Shown here piece by piece: positions 7,322 to 16,038 of a DNA stretch of 64,000 nucleotides; the first letter of the stretch is position 1; each line of letters starts with the position of its first letter. Position numbers and translations under genes: made by a program. The stretch is from contig NZ_QKVL01000023.1 in the NCBI RefSeq assembly GCF_003231275.1, forward strand, positions 36,284 through 100,283, in the 5' to 3' direction. Under the pieces are notes generated by a model. It had not been told where the DNA came from, ran no database searches, and was given only the letters and a program-made list of their open reading frames with translations. The DNA is from Pseudomonas huaxiensis. Lineage in GTDB: Bacteria; Pseudomonadota; Gammaproteobacteria; Pseudomonadales; Pseudomonadaceae.

Positions 7322-8044
7322 TCACACCGCCTCTTTCACGGGCTGACCGGCCTGGGTGTTGGCCTTGTGCAGCGTTGGGTGGGCGATGACGCGGAAGGCA
7401 CTCTTCTGCGCGAGGCTGTAGAAGTCGTGGGCGAAGTCATCCAGGTCAGCAGCCGTCAGTTTCAGGCGACGCAGGAAGTAGTTGTAAACCAGCACCGCCG
7501 GGACCGCGACGGCGATACCCACGCCAGTGGCAACCAGTGCCGCACCGATCGGGCCGGCCACGGTTTCGAGGCTCGCCGAGCCTGCGGCGCTGATGCCTTT
7601 CAGGGCTTCCATGATGCCCCAGACGGTACCGAACAGGCCGATGAACGGCGAGGTGCTGCCGATACTGGCGACCACGGCCAGGCCGGTTTCCAGTGAGCGG
7701 CGCTCACGCACGATTTGCTGGCGCAGGGCGCGTTCCAGGCGGTCCTGGTGGTTGATCGACTGGCTCAGGTCAGCGGCATGGCCGGGCTCACCAACAGCGA
7801 TGGCGGCATAACCGGCCTGGGCAACGCGGGCAGCAGAGCCTGGCTGGGTCTGCGCCAGGTCGGCGGCCGAATCGAGACTGGATGCGGCCCAGAATTGTTT
7901 GTGGAAGCGTTTGTCCTGATTCTTCAGGCGGACAAACTGCACGGTCTTAACCAGGGCCAGGCCCCAGGTGACGACGGAGAAGCCGACCAACAGCCAGATC
8001 ACCGCGCTTTCGATGGATTCAAGTGGGGAGGCCAATACGCTCAT
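7322..8044 (-). CDS. exbB: ExbB, TonB-system proton channel subunit
   Basis: This 240-residue MotA/TolQ/ExbB-family inner-membrane protein has three membrane spans: an N-terminal span near residues 10-30 and a later pair around the conserved GSTSPFIGLFGTVWGIMEA loop and AVPAVLVYNYF. It forms the pentameric channel scaffold for ExbD. It lies between tonB (33 bp upstream) and exbD (1 nt downstream) in one operon. Confidence 0.95.
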   Translation of the reverse strand: MSVLASPLESIESAVIWLLVGFSVVTWGLALVKTVQFVRLKNQDKRFHKQFWAASSLDSAADLAQTQPGSAARVAQAGYAAIAVGEPGHAADLSQSINHQDRLERALRQQIVRERRSLETGLAVVASIGSTSPFIGLFGTVWGIMEALKGISAAGSASLETVAGPIGAALVATGVGIAVAVPAVLVYNYFLRRLKLTAADLDDFAHDFYSLAQKSAFRVIAHPTLHKANTQAGQPVKEAV

Positions 8045-8077
8045 GATGTGTTCTCTCTCGGGTTACGCGAATTTGGG

Positions 8078-8884
8078 TTAGCGAATCTTGAAATCGATGG
8101 GCACGCTCACCCAGCCTTCCTGGGCGACATCGCCCTGCTTGGCCGGGACGAAGCTCCAACGCTTTACCGCTGCCAGCGCGGCGTCATCGAGCTGCTCACG
8201 TCCGCTGCTTTTCTGAATCTGGATCTCGCCCGGCTTGCCGTTGGCGAGCACCTTGACCCGCAACAGCACCGTGCCTTCCCAGCCGCGACGCTGGGCCAGC
8301 GACGGGTATTCCGGCGCCGGGTTTTTCAGGTACGCCGCGTTGGCCGAAGCCGGGGTCACCGGGGCGGGCGCGGGCGGTGCCGGCGGTTGTGGCGCGGCGA
8401 CCGGCGGGGCCGGAGTCGGTGGCGGTGTCTGCACCGGCGGCTGCGGGACCGGCTTGGGCACGGGCTTGGGCACAGGTTTCGGCTTGGGCACTGGCTTTGG
8501 CGGCGGCGGCTTCACGGCCAGTTCGTCTTCCACGGGTGGTGGCGGCTCGACCGGCGGCGGTGGCACGACCACGGGCGGCGGCGGCTCCACCACCGGCGGC
8601 GCCGGCTGGGAGAATTCGATGGTCATCGGTGGAATTTCTGGCGGCACGACCGGCAGAACCGGGGTCGGCGCCTGGCTGATCCAGTACGCGGCCGCGCCAT
8701 GCAACACCAGGGCAAACACCCCAAGCAGGACTTTCTCACGACGGTTCAGGGCGCTGCGCGGCGTACGCTGCAAGCGCTGCTGCGCCAGCGGAACACGGTG
8801 CGGACGGCCGAGATCGACCAGTTCGCCCGGCGCCGGGCGCCACAGCACATCGAGGGCGCTGGCGGCGGTCTGGACATTACCCAT
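8078..8884 (-). CDS. tonB: TonB energy transducer with N-terminal cytoplasmic extension
   Basis: This 268-residue TonB has the usual order: a membrane anchor, here preceded by an unusually long basic cytoplasmic extension of about 48 residues, then a Pro-rich periplasmic stretch (Lys-Pro and Glu-Pro repeats, about residues 80-180), then the C-terminal TonB domain beginning YPSLAQRRGWEGTVLLRV. An extended N-terminus is known from TonB1 of P. aeruginosa. The gene heads tonB-exbB-exbD, and the neighbouring receptor gene ends 260 bp upstream on the same strand. Its promoter region carries a weak variant of the sulfur element (8994-9030). Confidence 0.95.
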   Translation of the reverse strand: MGNVQTAASALDVLWRPAPGELVDLGRPHRVPLAQQRLQRTPRSALNRREKVLLGVFALVLHGAAAYWISQAPTPVLPVVPPEIPPMTIEFSQPAPPVVEPPPPVVVPPPPVEPPPPVEDELAVKPPPPKPVPKPKPVPKPVPKPVPQPPVQTPPPTPAPPVAAPQPPAPPAPAPVTPASANAAYLKNPAPEYPSLAQRRGWEGTVLLRVKVLANGKPGEIQIQKSSGREQLDDAALAAVKRWSFVPAKQGDVAQEGWVSVPIDFKIR

Positions 8885-8993
8885 TGATAGACTCCTGGGG
8901 GTTCAATGCATTTCCATCGAAGGCGGTCGGTTATGGAGGAAAAGCGCCTTCGCTTGCGGTGGATGATCGGGGCGAGACGCTTATCTCTGAAAG

Positions 8994-9030
8994 TAATCTT
9001 TAAAGTTATGGATAGAACTTGTTCGAATAT
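8994..9030 (-). promoter_or_regulatory. Weak, stretched variant of the sulfur element upstream of tonB
   Basis: The block has TAATC-TTTAAA followed 19 bases later by CGAATAT. In copy A the same two blocks are 9 bases apart, so the insertion is exactly about one helical turn. The match is short and AT-rich, so chance is possible. Confidence 0.3.
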
Positions 9031-9143
9031 ACGGTTCTGCCGAATCGCTACAGCCCGCGGATTTAAAGGGCTGTAGCGATGCGGGCATTTCGCCATGCTT
9101 TTGCGGCATAAAAAATATTCCTCAAAGGCATGGGGAAACCGCC

Positions 9144-11495
9144 TCAGAAGTCGTAGCGACCGGTCACGCCCAAGGTTCGTGGCGTGCCGAGCAGGCCTTC
9201 ATAGCCGCCGTTGGCCGCGCTCCACAGCGTGGTGTAGTAGGTCTTGTCGAAGGCGTTTTTCAGCCACAGCGAGACATCCCACTGGCCTTGGCCGAGATCG
9301 CCGCGCAGGCCGGTCGAGAGGTTGACCACGGCGTAGCTGGGGATGCGCGCGTAGTCCGAGTCCTCGACCACACCCACCGCTTTGGAGCGGAACGCATAGC
9401 TGGCGGTGACGTAGGGTTGCAGGCCGTTGGCGAGGTCCCACTGGTACTGGCCGTTGGCGTTGGCGATCCATTTCGAGGCGCCGACCACCTGGTGCCCGGT
9501 GAGGTCGCAGGACGCCGGGGCGCCCGGTTGTAGCGACACTTCCGGCGGGCACGGGGCGTCTTTGTAGGAGAGGTAGCGGACGTCGTTGTAGGAGCCGTTG
9601 ACGTTCAGTGTCAGCCCGCGCACCGGCACCAAGGTGCTTTCGAATTCCACCCCGCGTGAGCGCACCGAGCCGGCGTTGGTCAGGTACTGCACACGGTTGG
9701 CTTCGTCGTAGGCGTTGGTCTGGTAAGCGTTGACCTGGGTCCAGAACAGGTTGGCGTTGAGTTGCAGGCGCTTGTCCCACAGCGTGCTCTTGAAGCCCAG
9801 TTCGGCGTTGTTGGCGCGCTCGGTGCCGACCAGCAGCGAGTCGGCGCCGGCGACGGGCGCGGTGGCGACCGTCAGGTTGACCCCGCCGGACTTCTCGCCA
9901 TGGGACAAGGTGGCGTAGCCGAGCAGGTCATCGGTAAAGCGATAGCTGAGGTTGAGCAGCCCCGACGGGCTGGAGCTGTACTGGTTCAGGTCGCCCGACT
10001 CGTAGGCGCCGACCCGGCCCTGGCGCGCGGTGGCCGCCGCCCCCGCGACTGCCGCGCCGCCCTGCGGGGCGTTGCGGTTGACCCAGGCGCTCTTCTCTTC
10101 ATAGGTGCCGCGCACGCCCGCGGTGAAATCGAGGCGGTCGCTGAGGTGCCAGGTACCTTGGGCGAACAGCGCGAAGCTGTCGGTCTCGATATGGCCTTTG
10201 CCGATGGTGGTGACGTTGGCCAGGGCGCCGGTCGGCGTGCCGTTCCAGATGTCGGCGCGCGGGCCGTAGTAGTTGAAGGAGCGGTTATCCAGGTCAGAGC
10301 CGAAGTAGTAGGCGCCGAGCACATAATCGAAGAAGCCGCCCGTGGGCGAGGCCAGGCGAAATTCCTGCGACCACTGTTTGTCGCGCACCGAGACGCCGGC
10401 GTTGTAGGCCGCCGGCACGTTGAGGCCGTCGTCGTTGCGCGGGGTGAAGTCCCACCAGCGGTAGCTGCTGACCGAGGTCAGGGTGAAGTCGTTGTCGAGG
10501 GTCCAGTTGGCTTCCAGCGAGGTGCCGCCCTGGAACACGGTGACGTGCTGGTCGTTGTCGAGGTTGACCTTGCGCTTGCTGCCGTCGACCAGCGTTGCAC
10601 CTGCCGCCGCCGCGCGGGTTTCGTAGCGGTTGACGCCGTTGATGGTCGGCCCGGTGCTGAACAGCACGCGAGTACCGGCGCTGGAGTCTTCCTCGTTGTA
10701 GTCGCCGATCCAGCGCAGATTGAAGCGCTCGTTGGGCTTGTACAGCAGTTGCCCGCGAAAGCCCTGGCGCGAGCCGCCGTTGAGGGTGTGGCCGTCGTAT
10801 TCGTTCTTGATGTCGCCGTCGTTGCGGGTGCGGTAGGCCGAGAAGCGCCCGGCCAGGGTGTCGCTGAGCGGGCCGGAAATCGTGCCCTTGGTCTGGAAGT
10901 AGCCGTCCTCGCCCACCGAGGTTTCGATGCTGCGTTCCGGGGTGAAACTCGGCGCGCGGGTGCTGATGTTGATGACGCCGGCAGTGGTGTTCTTGCCGAA
11001 CAAGGTGCCTTGGGGACCGCGCAGGACTTCAAGCTGCTCGATGTCCATCAGGTCGAACACCGCCATGCCCGGACGCCCGAGGTAGACGTTGTCCAGGTAG
11101 AGCCCGACGCTGCCTTCCAGGCCATCGCTGGCCGGGTTGTTGCCCAGGCCGCGGATCGACACGCTGGACTGGCGTGCATGCATGTAGGCGACGTTGACGC
11201 TGGGCACCAGCTGCTGAAGGTCCTGGATGCGGTAAATGCGCTGGCTTTCCAGAGCCTGACCGTCGAGCACGCTCATGGGGGTCGGCACGTCTTGAGCACT
11301 TTCCTCGCGGCGGCGGGCGGTGACGGTGACCGTCTTCAACTGGCTGTCGGACTTGGCGGCAGGGGTGGATTCGGCGCGGCTCGCATCAGCAGCCTGGGCC
11401 GGCAGCCAGTGCGCGCTCCCCGCCAGCAGCAGGGCCAGGGGCAGGCGCTTGAGCCGCCGTGAAGACAAAGGTGCAACGGAAGACGACAGGCTCAT
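9144..11495 (-). CDS. TonB-dependent outer-membrane receptor (possible sulfate-ester uptake)
   Basis: This 783-residue TonB-dependent receptor starts with a signal peptide (cleavage near LPAQAADA), then a TonB-box-like KTVTVTARR stretch, the plug domain (DVPTPMSVLDG to VLRGPQGTLFGKNTTAGVI) and a beta-barrel ending with the C-terminal aromatic TGRYDF. It belongs to the FecA/CirA/FyuA-like superfamily. It is divergent from a LysR regulator and a sulfatase and close to tonB-exbBD, an arrangement like the SftP/SftR sulfate-ester genes of P. putida. Its ligand could therefore be a sulfate ester or other sulfur compound (inference). Siderophore uptake cannot be excluded, but no Fur-like context is obvious. 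Confidence 0.93.
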   Translation of the reverse strand: MSLSSSVAPLSSRRLKRLPLALLLAGSAHWLPAQAADASRAESTPAAKSDSQLKTVTVTARRREESAQDVPTPMSVLDGQALESQRIYRIQDLQQLVPSVNVAYMHARQSSVSIRGLGNNPASDGLEGSVGLYLDNVYLGRPGMAVFDLMDIEQLEVLRGPQGTLFGKNTTAGVINISTRAPSFTPERSIETSVGEDGYFQTKGTISGPLSDTLAGRFSAYRTRNDGDIKNEYDGHTLNGGSRQGFRGQLLYKPNERFNLRWIGDYNEEDSSAGTRVLFSTGPTINGVNRYETRAAAAGATLVDGSKRKVNLDNDQHVTVFQGGTSLEANWTLDNDFTLTSVSSYRWWDFTPRNDDGLNVPAAYNAGVSVRDKQWSQEFRLASPTGGFFDYVLGAYYFGSDLDNRSFNYYGPRADIWNGTPTGALANVTTIGKGHIETDSFALFAQGTWHLSDRLDFTAGVRGTYEEKSAWVNRNAPQGGAAVAGAAATARQGRVGAYESGDLNQYSSSPSGLLNLSYRFTDDLLGYATLSHGEKSGGVNLTVATAPVAGADSLLVGTERANNAELGFKSTLWDKRLQLNANLFWTQVNAYQTNAYDEANRVQYLTNAGSVRSRGVEFESTLVPVRGLTLNVNGSYNDVRYLSYKDAPCPPEVSLQPGAPASCDLTGHQVVGASKWIANANGQYQWDLANGLQPYVTASYAFRSKAVGVVEDSDYARIPSYAVVNLSTGLRGDLGQGQWDVSLWLKNAFDKTYYTTLWSAANGGYEGLLGTPRTLGVTGRYDF

Positions 11496-11557
11496 GAGCG
11501 GCTCCTGTTCAGGAAATCGTTATTCCCTGAAGTTATTTATTTATGTTTTTACATATG

Positions 11558-11574
11558 TTTACCGAATAAGTGAT
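11558..11574. promoter_or_regulatory. Possible operator between receptor and LysR genes
   Basis: The 144-bp divergent region is AT-rich and contains TTTACCGAATAAG, matching the distal half of copies A and B (TTTA-NN-GAATA-W-G) at all defined positions. A LysR regulator transcribed from this region would be expected to bind here. The match is short. Confidence 0.35.
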
Positions 11575-11639
11575 TGCCTTTATAAGGAGTGCAACCGAGG
11601 CAGAGCAAATGCATTTGCCCGATACTTTTTATGTGAAAA

Positions 11640-12590
11640 ATGCATATAGATCTTCGCCAACTCCGCCATCTGATTGCCCTCGCCGAGCACCGCAGCTTCG
11701 TCGCCGCGGCGAGCGCGGTGAACCTTTCGCAATCGGCGTTCAGCCGCAGCATCCAGGCGCTGGAGCACAGTGCCGGGTGTCAGTTGGTGGATCGCTCGAA
11801 CAAGGAATTGCCGCCGACCAAGCAAGGGCTGGTGGTGCTGGAACATGCGCGGCGGCTGGTCAGCGGCGCGTGCCAGTTGAGCAACGAGATTCGCCAGTTC
11901 AACGGTCTGGAAGCGGGTGAACTGCGTTTCGGTTGTGGCCCGGCGCCCGCTGCAGGACTGGTGCCACGGGCCATCGCCGGCTTTATCGAGCGGTATCCGA
12001 AGGCGCGGGTACAGTTCCAGGTGGACGACTGGCAGAGCCTGAACCGCCGTCTGCTGGCCGAGGATTTCGAGTTCTTCGTCGCCGATACCCGTAGCTTCGA
12101 GGCCGATCCCACCTACCAGACCCTGCGCCTGAAACCGCGCCGCTGGTATTTCTGCTGCCGCGCCGGGCATCCGCTGGCCGCGCGCGCCAGCGTCAGCGCC
12201 GAGGAACTGTTGCAGTACCCGCTGGCGGTGACGCTGCGCCCGCCGAACCTGCGCAAGGTCATCGCCGACCTCAGCGGCCACCCGGACGTGGAGGCCAATG
12301 TCGAATGCGAAAACAGCCACAGCCTGCTCACCGTGGTCCTGCACTCCAACGCCATCGGCATCTGCGGCACCTACAACGACAGCCTGCGCAGCGCGGCCGG
12401 CGCGCTGGTGCGGCTGAAGATCGATGGTCTGAACGACGATTGTGAAGAGCTTTACACCCGCTACGGCATCGTCAGCCGCGCGCGGCAACGTCTGGCGCCG
12501 CTGGCCGAGGCGATGATCGAGCAGATTGTGCGCACCGACCAGAACGACGAAGACCTCGACGCCGGCGCCCTGGAACGCCTGGCCGTGTAA
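11640..12590 (+). CDS. LysR-family transcriptional regulator (SftR-like position)
   Basis: This 316-residue LysR-type regulator has an N-terminal winged helix-turn-helix (LRQLRHLIALAEHRSFVAAASAVNLSQSAFSRSIQ, given here only to locate the domain in the first 45 residues) followed by a periplasmic-binding-protein-like effector domain starting near residue 95 (ELRFGCGPAP). It is divergent from the TonB receptor and is followed 100 bp later by the sulfatase gene. By position it would control both, as SftR controls sulfate-ester genes in P. putida. The effector is unknown. Confidence 0.92.
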   Translation: MHIDLRQLRHLIALAEHRSFVAAASAVNLSQSAFSRSIQALEHSAGCQLVDRSNKELPPTKQGLVVLEHARRLVSGACQLSNEIRQFNGLEAGELRFGCGPAPAAGLVPRAIAGFIERYPKARVQFQVDDWQSLNRRLLAEDFEFFVADTRSFEADPTYQTLRLKPRRWYFCCRAGHPLAARASVSAEELLQYPLAVTLRPPNLRKVIADLSGHPDVEANVECENSHSLLTVVLHSNAIGICGTYNDSLRSAAGALVRLKIDGLNDDCEELYTRYGIVSRARQRLAPLAEAMIEQIVRTDQNDEDLDAGALERLAV

Positions 12591-12690
12591 GGCGTTGCGT
12601 CGCACGCATCGCCGGTATTCGGCAAATGCGCTTGTCGCCGGGCGCCGTGGCGGCGAAAACAGTCGCCTGCCCTTTCATCCGGTGACTGCC

Positions 12691-14304
12691 ATGCCCCAGC
12701 CCTCCCCCGTGCGCAACGTGCTGTACATCATGTGCGACCAACTGCGTCGCGATTACCTGTCCTGCTACGGCCATCCGCACCTGCACACGCCGAACATCGA
12801 TCGCCTGGCGGCGGCGGGCGTGCGCTTCAGCCGCGCCTACACCCAGGGCACGATTTGCGGGCCATCGCGGATGTCGGCGTACACCGGACGCTATGTCAGC
12901 AGCCATCAGGTCGCGTGGAATGCCGTACCGTTGCCGCTGGAAGAACTGACCCTCGGCGACTACCTGCGCCCGGCCGGCATCCGCACCGCGCTGGTGGGCA
13001 AGACCCACGCCACACCCAACCTCGACGCCCAGCAGCACCTGCACCTCGACCCGGCCAGCGCTGCCGTCGAGCAACTCAACGAGGTGGGTTTCGAGCCTTA
13101 TGTGCGGCACGACGGCATCTTCCCCGACGATCCGCTGTTCAGCGACAAACGCGAGACCGCGCCCTACACCCGCTACCTGCGCGAGCACGGCTTCGACGGC
13201 GACAACCCCTGGCACACCTGGGCCAACGCCGCCGAGGACGAGCACGGTGAAGTGCTCAGCGGCTGGCACATGCGCAACGCCCACCTGCCGACCCGGCTGC
13301 CGGAGCAGTACTCCGAAACCGTCTACACCACCGACCGCGCCATCGACTTCATCCGCGAACAGGGCGAGCACCAGTGGTGCCTGCACCTGTCGTACATCAA
13401 GCCGCACTGGCCCTACATCGCCCCGGCGCCGTACCACGCGCTGTATGGCGCCGCGCAGGTGCAGCCGGCGGTGCGCGCCGAGGGCGCGCAGCTCAGCGAT
13501 CATCCGGTGTACGCCGCGTTTCGCCAGCATCAGGAAAGCGTGAACTTCTCCCGCGACGACGTGCGGCTGAAGGTGATCCCGACCTACATGGGCTTGATCA
13601 AGCAGATCGACGACCAGCTCGGCCGGCTCTTCGATGAACTGCAGAGCAGCGGGCGCTGGGACGACACGCTGATTGTGTTCACCAGCGACCACGGAGATTT
13701 TCTGGGCGACCACTGGTTGGGAGAAAAGGAGTTTTTGCTGGAGCCTGCGGTGGGTGTGCCGCTGATCGTGCGCGACCCGCGCGCGCAGGCGGATATCACC
13801 CGTGGCACGGTGGATGAGCGGTTGGTGGAAACCATCGATGCCGTCCCGACCTTCCTCGACGCCCTCGGCCTGCCGTCTGCCGATCACCGACTGGAGGGCC
13901 GTTCGCTGGTGCCGCTGCTCAATGGCACCGCACAGCGCTGGCGGCGCTACGCGATTGCCGAGTACGACTACGCCTTCCAGTCACCGGCGCGGGAGCGGCT
14001 GGGCCAGCCGATCGACCGCTGCCGCATGACCATGGTGCGCAGCGAGCGCTGGAAATACCTGGCGTATGACGGTTTCAGGGCGCAGTTGTTCGACCTGGAG
14101 AAAGACCCTGGGGAGCTGAATGATCTTGGGGCTGATCCGGCGTATGCGGCGGTGCGCGAGGAACATCAGGGGTATCTGTGGGAGTGGCTGCGCGGGTTGA
14201 AGCGCCGGACCACCATCAGCCATGCCGAAATCGAACGGCGGGGGCAGTGGTTCAGGTATGGCGAACCGCGGGAGGACAGTGTGGTGAAGATTGGGGTTTG
14301 GTGA
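12691..14304 (+). CDS. Formylglycine-type sulfatase / phosphonate monoester hydrolase family enzyme
   Basis: This alkaline-phosphatase-superfamily hydrolase of 537 residues starts at ATG 12691. The Cys-type sulfatase signature C56-G-P-S-R60 is present, and C56 would need conversion to formylglycine. Metal ligands are seen in the N-terminal MCDQLRRD and in FTSDHGDFLGDH. Segments such as HLSYIKPHWPYIAPAPYHALY and YMGLIKQIDDQLGRLF resemble phosphonate monoester hydrolases/arylsulfatases of Rhizobium and Burkholderia more than classical AtsA. No signal peptide is seen, so it acts in the cytoplasm, matching import by the receptor next door. The local context favours a sulfate ester substrate; a phosphonate or phosphodiester is an alternative. 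Confidence 0.88.
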   Translation: MPQPSPVRNVLYIMCDQLRRDYLSCYGHPHLHTPNIDRLAAAGVRFSRAYTQGTICGPSRMSAYTGRYVSSHQVAWNAVPLPLEELTLGDYLRPAGIRTALVGKTHATPNLDAQQHLHLDPASAAVEQLNEVGFEPYVRHDGIFPDDPLFSDKRETAPYTRYLREHGFDGDNPWHTWANAAEDEHGEVLSGWHMRNAHLPTRLPEQYSETVYTTDRAIDFIREQGEHQWCLHLSYIKPHWPYIAPAPYHALYGAAQVQPAVRAEGAQLSDHPVYAAFRQHQESVNFSRDDVRLKVIPTYMGLIKQIDDQLGRLFDELQSSGRWDDTLIVFTSDHGDFLGDHWLGEKEFLLEPAVGVPLIVRDPRAQADITRGTVDERLVETIDAVPTFLDALGLPSADHRLEGRSLVPLLNGTAQRWRRYAIAEYDYAFQSPARERLGQPIDRCRMTMVRSERWKYLAYDGFRAQLFDLEKDPGELNDLGADPAYAAVREEHQGYLWEWLRGLKRRTTISHAEIERRGQWFRYGEPREDSVVKIGVW

Positions 14305-14306
14305 CT

Positions 14307-14395
14307 GGCTTTAGGGCCTCATCGCTGGCAAGCCAGCTCCCACAGGGGCGGCGTACACCGGACCTGTGGGAGCTGGCTTGCCGGCGATGAGGCCC
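14307..14395. repeat. REP pair (BIME) upstream of RAYT
   Basis: The two arms are GGGCCTCATCGCTGGCAAGC... and its near-complement ending GCCGGCGATGAGGCCC, around a central 15-bp spacer. The first 42 bases (14307-14348) recur exactly at 14929-14970 on the other side of the RAYT gene. The repeat begins immediately after the sulfatase stop. Confidence 0.88.
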
Positions 14396-14480
14396 GTCCA
14401 GAAACATCCAGTCCCAATGCAGAACGGCCTTTCAGCGGTCCGATGGCTACCTTGAGTTTTCACCATTCAAGGAGCCCGAC

Positions 14481-14936
14481 ATGGATCGTCCATCCTCCCA
14501 CCGTCTGCGCCGCGGCAGGTTCTCGGAACCCGGCCGGCTCTATCTGCTGACCAGCAAGACCGAACAGCGCGTCCCGCTGTTTTCGGACCTGTTTCTTGCT
14601 CGCCTGGTCGTACATCAGTTCCGCGAGGCGCAGCACGAAGCTTCCGTGACTTCCCTGGCCTGGGTCGTCATGCCTGACCATTTCCATTGGCTGATCGAAC
14701 TCGGTGACGTGACCTTGAAAACCCTGATGCGCCGGGTCAAATCCCGCAGTACTTGCGCGGTGAACAAGGCCAGTGGACGTCATGGACGGTTGTGGCAGCA
14801 AGGGTTCCATGACCGGGCGCTGCGCCGCGACGAGGATGTTGTGGTGGTTGCCCGGTACATCGTTGCCAATCCGCTGCGGGCAGGGCTGGTGAAGCGGCTT
14901 GGTGAGTATTCGCATTGGGATGCGGTTTGGCTTTAG
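14481..14936 (+). CDS. REP-associated tyrosine transposase (RAYT)
   Basis: This 151-residue Y1/HUH single-strand transposase of the IS200/IS605-like TnpA_REP group has the HUH motif at H67-F68-H69 within VVMPDHFHWLIEL. The conserved C-terminal ARYIVANPLRAGLV supplies the catalytic Tyr near residue 125. RAYTs process REP hairpins and spread them in the chromosome. The gene is bracketed by REP pairs sharing an identical 42-bp direct repeat, which reaches into its own stop codon, so this is an intact REPtron-like unit. Confidence 0.92.
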   Translation: MDRPSSHRLRRGRFSEPGRLYLLTSKTEQRVPLFSDLFLARLVVHQFREAQHEASVTSLAWVVMPDHFHWLIELGDVTLKTLMRRVKSRSTCAVNKASGRHGRLWQQGFHDRALRRDEDVVVVARYIVANPLRAGLVKRLGEYSHWDAVWL

Positions 14937-15016
14937 GGCCTCATCGCTGGCAAGCCAGCTCCCACAGGGGGCAGCACAGTTCACTCCTACTGTGGGAGCT
15001 GGCTTGTCGGGGCGCC
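14929..15016. repeat. REP pair downstream of RAYT
   Basis: The first arm duplicates 14307-14348. The second arm, ACTGTGGGAGCTGGCTTGTC, is inverted to it. The spacer CAGTTCACTCCTACTGTGGG also occurs in the REP pair at 40778-40858, and the end GGCTTGTCGGGGCGCCGAAC recurs near 23821-23840. Confidence 0.88.
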
Positions 15017-15045
15017 GAACCGCAGCGATACGGCACTTGAGTCAG

Positions 15046-16035
15046 TCAGATATTCTCGACCTTCTGCCAAACCTTCGGCTTGAAGAACAACGTCTCGCCC
15101 CGCGCCAGCCCGGTCAGGCTGTCGTGGTCCTTGACCACTTCGGCTTCGATCAGCTCGCTCTGCCCTTCCACTTTCAACGTCACCCGGGTGGTGGCGCCCA
15201 GTGGGCGGATGTCGCGGACTTCGGCAACGTGGTGGCCTTCCACTTCATGCCGCGACAGCGACACTTCATGCGGACGGAACAGGACGTGGTGGTTCTCGCT
15301 CAGGTGCAGGCGGTTGGAATCACCCAGGAAGTGATAAACGAAATCGCTGGCCGGGTTCTCGTAAACCTCGCCCGGCGAGCCGATCTGTTCGATCACGCCC
15401 TTGTTCATCACCACGATGCGGTCCGCCACTTCCATGGCTTCTTCCTGGTCGTGGGTCACGAACACGGAGGTCAGGTTGATGTCTTCGTGCAGCCGCGCCA
15501 GCCAGCGGCGCAGTTCTTTACGAACCTTGGCGTCCAGCGCACCGAACGGTTCGTCCAGCAGCAGCACCTTGGGCTCGACCGCAAGGGCACGGGCCAGGGC
15601 GATACGCTGGCGCTGACCACCAGAAAGCTGCTCCGGGTAACGGTCGGCCAGCCAGTCGAGCTGGACCATGTTCAGCAGCTCGTGAACCTTCTCGGCAATG
15701 CGGCTTTCGCTCGGGCGCTCGCCCTTGGGCTTCATGCGCAGGCCGAAGGCGACGTTGTCGAACACGCTCATGTGGCGGAACAGGGCGTAGTGCTGGAACA
15801 CGAACCCGACATTGCGATCACGCACGTCGTGACCGGAAACGTCCTCGCCGTGGAACACGATATTGCCGTCGTCCGGGGTTTCCAGGCCGGCGATGATGCG
15901 CAGCAAGGTGGTCTTGCCACAGCCGGAAGGGCCGAGCAGGGCCACCAGCTCGCCGCTGTGGATATCCAGATTGATGTTGTTCAGGGCCTGGAAGGCATTG
16001 AAGCGCTTGCTGACATTACGAACTTCGATCGACAT
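15046..16035 (-). CDS. cysA: CysA, sulfate/thiosulfate ABC importer ATPase
   Basis: This 329-residue ATPase of the sulfate/thiosulfate importer shows Walker A GPSGCGKTT, signature LSGGQRQR and Walker B LLLDEPFGALD, followed by a C-terminal TOBE-like regulatory domain (about residues 240-329). It is the last gene of oscA-sbp-cysT-cysW-cysA, 3 nt after cysW. Sulfate taken up enters cysteine synthesis. The operon is typically CysB-regulated, consistent with the element upstream of oscA. Confidence 0.96.
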   Translation of the reverse strand: MSIEVRNVSKRFNAFQALNNINLDIHSGELVALLGPSGCGKTTLLRIIAGLETPDDGNIVFHGEDVSGHDVRDRNVGFVFQHYALFRHMSVFDNVAFGLRMKPKGERPSESRIAEKVHELLNMVQLDWLADRYPEQLSGGQRQRIALARALAVEPKVLLLDEPFGALDAKVRKELRRWLARLHEDINLTSVFVTHDQEEAMEVADRIVVMNKGVIEQIGSPGEVYENPASDFVYHFLGDSNRLHLSENHHVLFRPHEVSLSRHEVEGHHVAEVRDIRPLGATTRVTLKVEGQSELIEAEVVKDHDSLTGLARGETLFFKPKVWQKVENI

Positions 16036-16038
16036 GAA

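Noticed and set aside
9762..11462. Long antisense open frame (566 codons) inside the TonB receptor gene
   Set aside because: It is a GC-rich shadow of the receptor reading frame with Arg/Gly/Ala-rich composition and no domain.
12526..12690. Upstream extension of the sulfatase frame
   Set aside because: It overlaps the LysR gene end and encodes an Arg/Ala-rich segment; the ATG at 12691 gives the family N-terminus.
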